The notes under the pieces were generated by a model. That model searched no databases and was not told the origin of the DNA. It worked only from the letters and a program-made list of their open reading frames with translations. A stretch of DNA of 42,500 nt from Strigamia acuminata (lineage: Eukaryota > Arthropoda > Chilopoda > Geophilomorpha > Linotaeniidae): contig CASHSZ010000015.1 in the NCBI GenBank assembly GCA_949358305.1, positions 1 to 42,500 on the forward strand. The letters are read 5' to 3'. This document shows positions 30,487 through 40,241 of this stretch, one piece after another (the stretch's first letter is position 1; each line of letters starts with the position of its first letter). The position numbers were made by a program, and so were the translations under genes.

Positions 30487-31922
30487 ATGGACGCCTTAGT
30501 ACCACAATTGATAGAAGATTTTAATGTAATTGGGGTAATTTTTATCACGAATTTTTGTCAAACGTACAGTCCCGAGTGAGTGAGTGAGCGAATGAGTGAA
30601 TGAGTGAGCGAGTGAGCGAGGTGATGCGTGTGACTAACGTCCATTGGACGTTTCGTCCGTCGTTAACAGAGATCGAAACTGAGTTTACGTCCCATTCGTT
30701 TTCCTTTGTTCAGGTTTTATTCATTTATATAACCTCCATCTTCCTCACTTTTTTTTTTTTTTTTTTTTTTTTTTCTTTTTTTACAGGTCGCTACGGAGAA
30801 AAACAGAGAGATTGGAGGGGATGGGGAAGAGGAAACGACGACTACATCGAATTTGTCGTCCGCTGTGCCATTGACCGACACGCCGTCAAAAATGGATCCT
30901 ATTCCATCTAAACGCGCTTGTTTAGTGGGTGATGGAGAGATGGAAGACCCGGCGCAAGTTAACGAGGTACTGATTCGTTCGTTTGCTTTATTTGTCATCA
31001 ATCTATTTATTTGTTCATCCGTTTTTTTTTTTTTTGTTTTTTTTTTTTTTTTTATCCGTTTGTCTTTTTTCTCTCTTTCAAGTCGTGTCGAGGAGAGGCG
31101 TCGCCACTGCTGCCACCGCCGCAGCGCGAGAAAAAGACGGTGGCGGGGGCGGTGAAAAAAGCCAGGCAGATCGCGTGGACTCTAGCAAAGAGATTCACGG
31201 GGACAACCAAACGAATTGAGAGGATCGAAGAGTACATGGGTTGGAGGTGGCGTGGCAGGAAGGAGATGATAGGTCGGTTGAGATCAATGGAGAAGAAGTT
31301 GAAGCGGATGGAAAGCGACCTGGACTGGGTCGATACAGATGTGTATGATATGGAAGTGGAGGTGGAGATAACTGAGGAGGATAGAGAGGTGGACGTGGAT
31401 GGAGTGGAAGCGGAAGTTGAAGTGGCTATGGGTGAAGTGGAGGTGGCGGAGGCGAGATCAGGGGAACGGGAGCAGCGGGAGCGGGATGATGTCGAACCGG
31501 TCGCCGAGAAAACGCGCGATGGTGGCATTCTTTTATCGTCTATTGCGGCGGACACGGTCGAATCCGTGTTAAAGAAATTGTCTGGCAAGGTAAGAATAAA
31601 ACGCACGATGACGCGCGCGACCACTTTTCGACCTTTCATGTACATTCATTTTTGTTTGATAATTTTCAGTGTGTCGATTTGATGGCGTTGACTTCGATCA
31701 AGTCTGTCGAATCGCTGTACAAGTTTCAGCAACGGGTCTGCCAACCGGTAAACATGTTTGGTGCGCATCCACCTTTTTTGATTGTTTCTCTTATTTTTTC
31801 TTTCTTTTCAGAGGGTAATTGATGATGACGACGACGGTGACGATGTTGATAGTGACGATGGTGATAGTGACGATGGTGATAGTGACGATGGTGAAGATGA
31901 TGACGATGACAATGTCGACTAG
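30487..31922 (+). CDS. Five-exon gene: coiled-coil protein with acidic tail, unknown function
   Basis: Coding exons in consistent phase 0: 30487-30534, 30787-30966, 31083-31589, 31670-31747 and 31812-31922, giving 307 residues. All introns are GT-AG, 76-252 bp, with T-rich tracts before the acceptors. Residues 17-76 are polar (TTTTSNLSS, SKRACL). Residues about 95-160 are strongly basic and likely coiled coil (KRIERIEEYM, SMEKKLKRMESDLDW). Residues 160-215 are E/V-rich. The last 37 residues are an aspartate-rich tail of GDSDD repeats. No enzyme motif or known domain is recognised. Basic-plus-acidic design suggests a nuclear, DNA- or histone-binding protein, which is inference. It shares strand, intron style and composition with the two downstream genes. 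Confidence 0.7.
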
Positions 31923-31936
31923 ACAGATCATTCGAA

Positions 31937-32027
31937 TTTTTTATTTTATTTTATTTTATTTTATTTTATTTTATTTTATTTTATTTTATTTTATTTTATT
32001 TTATTTTATTTAATTTTATTTTATTTT
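31937..32027. repeat. (TTTTA)n microsatellite
   Basis: About 17 TTTTA units directly after the stop codon of the five-exon gene. A cluster AATTAAATAAATAAATA near 32070 could supply a polyadenylation signal. Confidence 0.9.
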
Positions 32028-32752
32028 TTTCTTTTTCTTTATTTCTTCTTTCGTGTGTTGTTATGTTTTAATTAAATAAATAAATAGTAGTTGTCGTACA
32101 ATTTCATCATCAAACAAGTGGTTTAACATCGTTGTTATTACTGTTTGTTTGTTAAATTATTTGTCGTGTTCGGTTCGGCTTTGTGGAACAATCATGATTG
32201 TGTGAAAAGTTTGGGACACCTGTCGTTGATTTCGTGTATCACCTGTTGTCTGGTGTGCTTTTTAGCCACTGACTGTCGGGTCCCGTTGGCAGGACTGAGA
32301 CCGAATTGGCGTTCTATTTTTCTCTCCTTTCAGGTCGGGAGATGGACAAACGCCATGCGGAACGGCAGTTGCGATCGGTCGTCCATCGCGGTATTCTCGC
32401 GCTAGTTTTATGCTTGTATTGGACGCGCACACATTGCAAAAATAAAAGATAAATTAGCGTACTGTATCGAAACCTTGGTCCGGCTTTTGAGGAATTTTTT
32501 TTTTTCTTTCTCGTCAACAAAATATACGCGCGATCACACGTAATAACGTCAAAAAATGTTTAATAAACGCCCAAAAACCGTGCATTGGAGTCGTGAGCGC
32601 ATTCCGTATTGCAGCGCGACCACGCGCGGATGCACATTGGAGTCGTGGACGACTTTGCGTCGCAATGTGATCGCGGGGAACGGGCTACACGCACGCTCGA
32701 ATATGATGCGCGCGTCGGCAAACAATATTATCTCGTGATCGCGCGTCGTGAA
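32028..32752. other. Region without a supported gene
   Basis: A possible acceptor TTTCAG|GTCGGG at 32334 leads into a short frame (ATG at 32342, ending near 32453) followed by AATAAA-like sequence, but it is only about 36 codons. The stretch 32575-32690 contains two copies of an ATTGGAGTCGTG motif. Nothing else is recognised. Confidence 0.4.
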
Positions 32753-32978
32753 CCTACCGGGCGGATGTGACGCGTGAATAACCCCAGGATCAAGTTTCAC
32801 GAAAACCTGATTTCGAAGAAAAAAACAACATACCGGTCAGATGTGACGCGTGGATAACCCCAGGGTCAGGTTTCACGAAAACCTGATTTCGAGGAAAAAA
32901 TAACCTACCAGGCGGATGTGACGCATGGATAACCCCAGGATCAGGTTTCACGAAAACCTGATTTCAAGGAAAAAACGA
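32753..32978. repeat. 75-bp tandem repeat, three copies
   Basis: Units start near 32755, 32830 and 32905. Each contains GGATAACCCCAGG and a perfect hairpin TCAGGTTTCACGAAAACCTGA (8-bp stem, 5-base loop; one base differs in the first copy), followed by an A-rich run. Confidence 0.88.
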
Positions 32979-33900
32979 AAAGACGCACAAAGACTACAGG
33001 ATAAAAATGATACGTAGAGAGAAGAAAATAGAAATTGATTCCCCGATTCGTGAAATTAATTTCACATCGTGTACTCCAACCATTAATTGCATTGTCGTAT
33101 TAGGTGTTGTGTGAAACGAAGATCGTAAACGTTTCGATCGGTTTACGATTTAAATTTCATCTCTCGGTGCGCGTCGCATCGTCCTAAATGACGCGAATTC
33201 ATATCACCGCGTTCGCCAGATTCACGAGCACTTCCAAACCGTTCGTTTCGGACCTTCGCGGGGATCCGGAGGGTTTCGGTGTCTGTCTGGTCTCATGTCC
33301 CAGACTCGCTGCGTTGCGCAGTCACCGGCCAACCAAATGTGTCGGTTAGACGCGTCGCAATGAATAGGGGCAGACATGGATGTGTGTTAAAAAATAAACA
33401 ATAGTTGGCTGCTGCGGATAACCTCGACCACTCGTCTCAATCGTTCGCTCAACCGACAGGGGCGCACCACTGCAGATTTAAATTTTCAGATTTCAATGGG
33501 AGACCTTGTCTCACACAAGGTACGGAATCTCCTTTGTGCCATCCTCGATTCAATCGTTAAAGACAGCATGCTCCTCGACCAGGACTGACTAATAGAATCA
33601 ACTGACATTTTACCCACCGCGTTTGATCGCGCGCGTGCTTTTCTTCTCCCTGCCCATCCGTCCGCTTGTTTATTCTATCGTTTGGGCGATGTTGCGGAAC
33701 AAAACGTCTACCTTTTTTATCGCCTTTACACGACCTTTCTTTATTACCCTCCTTCTTGGAATGTGCGTGGCCCCTAGCAATTACGTAACCAAACAGGGTG
33801 CTCACGTTGTTCTCTCTTTTGGTCTAGATAATCCCATTTTCTCCACCGCCACTCAAACACGCCCACATAAAAAATCCAAAGATTTGTTTATTTTATTTTA
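32979..33900. other. Region without a supported gene
   Basis: CpG-rich, with short ORFs on both strands (for example 33557-33805 minus and 33623-33913 plus) that lack family resemblance or splice support. Confidence 0.4.
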
Positions 33901-34089
33901 TTTTTCTATTTAACAAAACAGACAAACAAAACAAATCGAAAATTAGAGAGAAAATCTGAATAAAAATTGAATAAAGATTGAAACAAAAATTGAATAAAAA
34001 TCGAATGAAAATTGTAATAGAAATTGAATAAAAAAATTGGAGTAAAAATTGGAATGAAAATAGAAAAAAATTGACAAATCCAACGACGC

Positions 34090-34504
34090 ATTCGATTGCG
34101 GTGGCCACCGAGGTGGCCGCCGCCACTGCACGCAAAGCTTCTCGGATGGTTTCGGGGCTCCTCCATCTCCATCTCCCTGCACGCCACCGTGGTCGATTCC
34201 GCCACCGTGGTCGATTCCGCCACCATACCGACCGCCAAGGCAATCGTCCAAAAACGAGTTTAGGTCCTCCAACATAAACGCGAAGCGGATGGCCGCGACA
34301 ATCCTGTCCGACCAAATCCGCGCGCGATGCCACTGCCTCTACACCGGCGGTCTCGGCGCAAGACAGTTGGTAGAAGAAGAGCGAAATAAAAAATTAACAT
34401 TTGAATTAATAATTGGTCAAGACGCTGGGCCAGTCACTTCGGTCGCGCGCGTAGTAACAACGCGCCGGGTACACGCGTCTAGCCGAGGTCTTCTGTTTAC
34501 CCAT
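34090..34504 (-). CDS. Possible small minus-strand gene, uncertain
   Basis: A basic 32-residue frame starts at the ATG at 34504 (MGKQKTSARRVYPARCYYAR). Downstream on the same strand a second frame from about 34340 to 34090 reads IWSDRIVAAIRFAFMLEDL, then two GGGIDHG repeats. An acceptor-like TAG near 34345 could join them, but I see no good donor and the last part dissolves into AT-rich sequence. A plus-strand frame (34071-34277) overlaps. No known family. Low confidence that it is a gene. Confidence 0.2.
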
Positions 34505-34883
34505 TTGGAAAGAAAGAGAAAATGAATAAACGTAATTTAATGAGAAGCAAATACTTGTAGATGCAAATAAAACGTAGGGGAGAGGGGGGGGGGGGGGGGG
34601 AAGAAAAACCCAAACCAAACAAAACCAAACAGAGTTTGAAACTGCACGGCGTGATTAAGTCTGTCTCGACGTGCCAAAAATGCCAAAACAATGACAAAGT
34701 ATGTGTTAAATGAATGCCGCTTCTTTCTTTGTTTGTTTCTTCATTCGTCTGTTCGTTGTGTGAAAATAAAACAAATTGGTCAATTACACACGTCGAGTTT
34801 GGTCCAGAAAACTCACACAACGCAATGAAGACCACCTCGCATGCTTGTTAAAAATTAAAAAGTGATGGCGATGCACGGGGTCT

Positions 34884-34938
34884 CCCGCCCGTGCGCGTGT
34901 GCACATGCTAATGTAATGTACGCACGCGCACGGGCGGG
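34884..34938. repeat. GC-rich hairpin, 16-bp perfect stem
   Basis: CCCGCCCGTGCGCGTG at 34884-34899 pairs perfectly with 34923-34938 across a 23-base loop. It lies upstream of the zinc-finger gene. It could be a terminator, a regulatory hairpin or a pre-miRNA-like structure; nothing decides between them. Confidence 0.75.
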
Positions 34939-35214
34939 CGGTCGAGTGAATGCGTGAATCGTCTCTCCACTCGCTCGTTTGTTTGAAAATAGACACTCGC
35001 ACTACTTACAGTACCAAAATCCCTCCCCCCACCTATTCACGTTGTCGCAGTTACGTCAAGGTATCACGACGCGCAACAAAAAAAGGAAGAAAGATTTTTA
35101 TCTATTGCGCCACACTCCATTTCGTGAAACACGCGTGTGTATCGATACGTTCGAGCGTTTTATCTGCAAGGTGAGAAAATAGTCGGTTTCCCCGACCACC
35201 ATATTTTAATTTAG

Positions 35215-35515
35215 CCGACTGACTGACTGACTGACTGACTGACTGACTGACAGATAGATAGATAGATAGATAGATAGATGGATAGACAGGGAAACAAACA
35301 AACGACTAAACAGGCGGTCGGGGATAAACGAGTGAAAACACGATGCGAGCACGGGCGGGGAAACCCCGTATTGTAACACAATAACCGCCATTGTTTACCG
35401 ATTTGTTCGCTCATTTATTCACTTGACAATAACAATAATAATAATAATAATAGTAATACCTGTAAAAGCAATAATAGTGATAATAATAGTAATAATAATA
35501 ATAATAGTAATAGAA
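35215..35515. repeat. Simple repeats upstream of the zinc-finger gene
   Basis: (GACT)n then (GATA)n at about 35217-35280, and (AAT)n/(AATAGT)n at 35425-35512. They lie in a probable first intron: a donor-like AAG|GTGAG at 35169-35174 precedes and an acceptor ACAG at 35573-35576 follows, so a noncoding first exon is likely. Confidence 0.8.
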
Positions 35516-35586
35516 AGAGAGAGATACGCGCATACGCTTATTGACGAAATGTGAATTTCTGTACAGGTGTGCGGACTGGAAAAAAA

Positions 35587-36914
35587 ATGGAGAAACAGAA
35601 AAAGAAAAAAAACCAGAAGGTAGCGAGGAAGAAGTTAAAGGGAACGAAGAAATGGAATACGACCGACAGCCAGAGATCGGATATAGATGGTCAACCGATA
35701 GATAGTCAGGTGTCGGTGTACTCGGATAGCCAGTTGGTCGACGAGATGGATATCCAGCACAGAGATGACGACGACAGCGATTCCGAAACGAGAACACAAA
35801 GAAGAAGCAACGACGAAGATGCCCGGAAAAATCGGACGAAAAAAAGCGTCAAGAAGACGCGCGTTTTGACGAAAAAGGACGACGAGACGATAAGATCCTC
35901 GACGGAGAATGGTGCCGAGAAGGTGCAAATTTTGATGGAAGTGGGCGACAAATTGGAGAAAACCACAACCAAAAATGATGAAGCCGAGGCAACGAAAATT
36001 TTGACAAGAGAAGATGACGAGTGGGCGAATCTGAACAAAAGTCTTATTTTATTCGAGGACAACGAGGCACCCGATGCAGACAAACTACAAGAAAAACAAG
36101 AACGGTGAGTAGAAACGCAAATTGTTTGATTTGAATCGCACCGAAGAAGTTATCGCGCGGTTTACATCTATAGCGCGCGCATATAACGCGCGGCTCAAAG
36201 CGTGCGAATTGCGATCCGTTTTTTTTTTTTTTTTTTGGCGCTCGATGCTAGTAACTCGCGATGATTTATTTGTTATTCTATTTAATCGTTTATTTATTTT
36301 TTTATCCCCCCCCCCCCCCCCCCCCCCACTAGACTCGATGACGGCAGACTCACGTCGACGATGCCGAGAACAGAGGATGTAACGGTTCTAAAAACACGCG
36401 TAGATTTCTTGTACCAGCAAGAAGAGGGACGTGGGACTAAATACACACAAATTGCGGAAGAATTACGCACCCTTAATCAAAGGTTGAGTGTAATCGAAGA
36501 AAGACTCACGACCGCCAGTACATCGCAACACATGACCGCAAGTACATCGCAACGCGTGACCACTAGTGCGTCGCAACAGGCTATTTGGTCGTCCTACGAC
36601 CACCTTAAGGTAACAACGACGACAATCAATCAGCTCATTCGTTCGTTCGTTTGTTCGTTCAATCATCTTTCTCGTTTAGGACAAACCTGTCATCGATACG
36701 AGAAATGGGGTGTGTTGGTTGTGTCCCGACTCAAACAAAGTCCCGAAGGGCCCCAAAGCCGACATATGTAATCACTGGCGGCATATGCACAACGTTGGAA
36801 AAATCAAACCGGCCAGGGAGTTGTTGCGCAATCACGTTGGCAACTTTGAGAACTTTTGTCGGGTATTTCCTAGCGCGTACGCGCGCGATTCGTTTGTTCG
36901 CCTTTATTTACAAT
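35587..36914 (+). CDS. Zinc-finger gene, first half (basic, coiled coil, atypical C2H2)
   Basis: Coding exons 35587-36104, 36333-36609 and 36680-36914 with matching phases, 343 residues plus one base. The ATG at 35587 sits ten bases after an acceptor and opens with a lysine-rich, NLS-like stretch. Residues 20-170 are charged and low complexity. Residues 189-231 form a likely coiled coil (LKTRVDFLYQ ... LRTLNQRLSVIEERL), followed by two or three TASTSQ-type repeats. Exon 3 encodes C277-x2-C280 ... H297-x4-H302, an atypical C2H2 finger. The donor at 36915 leaves phase 1, but the next clear exon (37439) is open in phase 0. Either the frame is broken, a small exon is missed, or translation reads on to a stop at 37139-37141. 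Confidence 0.6.
36304..36328. repeat. Poly-C tract in intron
   Basis: A run of about 23 C residues directly before the acceptor CACTAG|A of exon 2 of the zinc-finger gene; a comparable poly-G run is at 34586-34601. Such runs are prone to length errors in assemblies. Confidence 0.9.
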
Positions 36915-37438
36915 GTAAGCTGCGTAGCTCGGACATAACACCGTCCGGACAACTACGTGGTCCGGACAATTTTGTCCGGGCCCGGGCCCAACCAATAAGG
37001 AGCGATGCTAGATTTACTCTTTGGTTTGGACGACTTCCCTTTCCGAATTCCGGGCAAAGCGGTGCATCCCATATAAGGAAAAAATTACCGTGTGGTTCGG
37101 ACAAAAATAAAAAATGTCGATTTTCCAATGAAATAAATTAGAAAAAAAAACAAAAACAAAAACACTAAAATAAAAAAAAATAAATAAATAAAAAAAGGTG
37201 TACACACCCTACAGAACGAACATCGCCTGGACTGGACACATTTCTGGGCCCCATCCTACATCCGGGCTACATAGCTTACACTGTATTTCTTTATTTATTT
37301 GTTTGTTTATTTACTTATTTATTAATTTAATTTATTTATTTATTTATTTATTTTTTTTTTTAATTTATTTTTTTTTTTTTTTTTTTCCCCCATTTTCATT
37401 GATGTGATCATCTCAATCGTTCATCTCTTCTTCAACAG
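36915..37438. other. Interval between the two halves of the zinc-finger gene
   Basis: Contains several TCCGGACA/TTCGGACA motifs (36926-37105), an A-rich run and long T/TTTA tracts at 37278-37386. It reads as an ordinary intron or a small insertion. No exon restoring the frame is obvious. Confidence 0.4.
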
Positions 37439-39146
37439 GCACTGATGTTAACGAGGAAGAAGGCGGACGACTGTCCTTTATGCAACACACGATCAGAAAA
37501 TATGCAATATCATTTGCGAGAGACACACAGATTCGACGTACTGCCCACATTTCTGAAGCTAAGTGGGAAGGGCACGAAGAGAGGAGGTGATACCCCTCCC
37601 CACCACAGTGGTGCTCGACAACAGCAAGGGAACGAGAAGAAGAAGAAGGGTGACGAGGTGAGGGAAAAACAATTCGGTTTATTTGTCATTGACATTTTCT
37701 CTCTCTAGGCAATCGTGGTAACACCAAAGACCATGAAGTTGTTGCGAGAAGGATACACGCAATGGGAGAAGAACGTGAGTGTCTCGCCCCAAGGACCTGC
37801 CCGGGCAACTAGACTGATCGATTGTCCGTCTGTTTGTTTGTTTGTTTTATTTCAGCAACCCATCGATTTGAATCGACAAGCTCGGGCCCTAGAGTTTTTG
37901 TTCGGGAAGACACGACCCGACGACGATGACAGTAGCGACATCGAAGACGACGAAGACGAAGGCGAAGACGAAGACGAAGGCGAAGGCGAAGGCGATGGAA
38001 ACGGTGGAAACGACGGCGGTCGCGTCGGACATGGTCGCGGCACCGCTCCTGGACGCGGGATGAAGCGCGATTGCGGTCTAATCGCTAGCATTGCGAAGAG
38101 CAAACGCGAACGTGAGGCTAAACAAATACGTGGACGCGGGCCGACTCCCACTACAAAGTCGTCGCCATCGTCGTCGTCGTCGTCGTCGCCGGACAATGAC
38201 AAACCGGATCCGTTCAAGGTAAAGGAAAGGGATCCTTTCCGCTGCTCTCATTAATTTGGTGGTTCGTGTTTGACTGAAATTTCAGACAGCCTTGTATCGC
38301 GAGAAACGAGACATCACGGGAAGCAAATGCGACAGTGTTTACTGCGCGGAGTCGACTAGTCCGCGACTGAGTTGCAAATCGTGTTCCTCTTCGGTACACG
38401 AAGAATGTGTGGGGCGGACATGGACCAACCGGAAAAGCTACACCAAGTTCTTTTGTAGCGGTTGTCGTAAAATTCGTCCCGCTCCTATCACGAAACTGCG
38501 GTGAGTGTTTTCTTTCATTTTATTCTGTAATTAACTATAATTTTTTTGACCACACCGTAGTCTAATTCGCTTGTTCATTATTTTACACAGGTACTCCACT
38601 TACTCGATTGAGCAAAATCTCACCAAACACTTCAACATCTGCTTCCAACACGTCGCAGACGTACTCAATGGAAAGGTTAAAAGTTGGCGGATGAACCTCT
38701 TTGACAAAGGTGCCCCGAAGCGATCGTCCATGTCGACCAACCGACACGATTTACTGATCCAAGACGAAGAACTGGTACAGACTATAGATTTTTTATTATT
38801 TTTATATGTTTTTGTTTGTTTGTTTGTTTGTTTGTTTGTTTGTTTGTTCGTTCTTTGCTTTCGTTCGATTGAATTTTGCTCATTTACATTTCAGTGCAAA
38901 CGTTTTGCTCATTCTATTATAAAGAAAATAAGGACGGAGCTGCCCATAAAAACACAGTATGCGCAGACGTGGGGACCAGACGGAATTGAAACATTCATGA
39001 CAGCGGTCGCAATTCCCGAATTTCTGACCCGATTGATCTCTAAGATCGAGGACATCGACCGGGACCACGCAGACTTTTTCCTGGCTAATGTGGATCGCCC
39101 GCGGTATTTTGTTGACGATTTGAAAGACACGCGTGCCAGTCCGTGA
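37439..39146 (+). CDS. Zinc-finger gene, second half (C2H2, acidic linker, PHD finger)
   Basis: Exons 37439-37657, 37709-37774, 37856-38218, 38286-38500, 38591-38774 and 38895-39146, all phase-consistent, about 432 residues. Near the start is a regular finger C-x2-C-x9-H-x4-H (CPLCNTRSENMQYHLRETH). A strongly acidic D/E/G run and a G/R-rich segment follow in exon 6, then a serine run. Exon 7 encodes a PHD-type C4HC3 set: C-x4-C, C-x2-C, H-x2-C, C-x2-C (SKCDSVYC ... CKSC ... HEEC ... FFCSGC). The C-terminal 150 residues include VAIPEFLTRLISKIEDI, reminiscent of the Rtc4-like domain seen in some invertebrate zinc-finger proteins. A nuclear chromatin-reading role is plausible. It could be a separate gene starting at ATG 37445 or the 3' half of the preceding one. 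Confidence 0.68.
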
Positions 39147-40241
39147 AACGGCACAGTTTGTCAGATTTTCTTTTCTATTTTTTATTTTTCATTTGTGGTT
39201 TCGAATAAACAAACACGCACCCCGTTTCGCATTGTTTTTCTTTCGTTTATTTATTTATCCATGCGTTTAACAAAATTTTCAGCACATAAATTGTTGTTGT
39301 GTAAAATTGCACACGCACGCGCGGTTGATTATATACACGCGCGTCCGATTTCCATACTCGCCTCTCGACCGCGCGAGCCTTGTGAAAGCCCTGTGGTTTC
39401 CCATCATCCCTCGGTTCATCCTACACGCGTTCTGCACGACGACGGCGTGGCAGCGAGTAGTTGGTCAACTGCCAAGTACTTTTCCAGCGAGAAAAAGAGG
39501 AAGAAAATTGAATCAACCGGTCTATCAACCGGCCTATCCATCGAATTAAGCAGGTATGTCGACGAGCGAGCGCCATGTTCGCGGACGGACACAGACGGGA
39601 ACCACAAGCGGTGTAATTGTCACCATCTTGCTCCCACAGATATTTCGAGAGAAATATTTGACGAAAATAGCGTGGGTAGATATTTTCACCAGTTGCATTC
39701 AAAAGCTAACATAATTTGTATTTTACTCTAAATTTAAATGAAGATTGGCATCATTTACCATTTAAACCCGTGATGAAATTTAAAACGCATCGGTATTTCA
39801 AGGGGGAAGGGAGGATAACACGTGTGCCATTGCTTCCCCTTTAATCACGTTCCCAGCACGTGACAACGATCACGTTCATCCGCGCTGCACACGCGCACCA
39901 ACCCGCGCGCCATTTAATGACCGCGCGTTATTTGCAAACCCGAACCCCCTATTATCAGATACCCGTGTCCAACCCTTCTCGGAGGTTTGTTAAAAGATCT
40001 ACTCGACCGACTCTGGTAAATCGCGAAGAAAGGTGCACCAAATGTTGTCGCAATAATGCATATACATATCGTGGGAATATCCTGCATCCTATTTTCCCTG
40101 AAATACCAATGCAAATAGCCACCCGCGCTATTTCCACTGCAAAATTTTCTCGTTCGTCCGTACTTACTTTACTTTACTTTACTTTACTTTTTTTTTGTTT
40201 TATTTTTTGTTTTTTTGTTTTGTTTTGTTTTGCCTAGGTCC
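39147..40241. other. Region between zinc-finger and transposase genes
   Basis: No supported coding sequence. A donor-like AAGCAG|GTATGT at about 39547-39557 and an acceptor CCTAG at 40233-40237 suggest one or more noncoding 5' exons of the transposase gene. (TTTAC)n at 40161-40190 precedes the acceptor. The ORF at 39195-39731 has no family resemblance. Confidence 0.4.

Noticed and set aside
31052-31645. Minus-strand 197-codon ORF opposite the five-exon gene
   Set aside because: Serine/threonine-rich antisense of a GA-rich exon whose splice sites and phases fit the plus strand.
35551-35586. Earlier ATG at 35551 for the zinc-finger gene
   Set aside because: It lies upstream of the acceptor at 35576 and would be removed with the intron; the ATG at 35587 follows directly.
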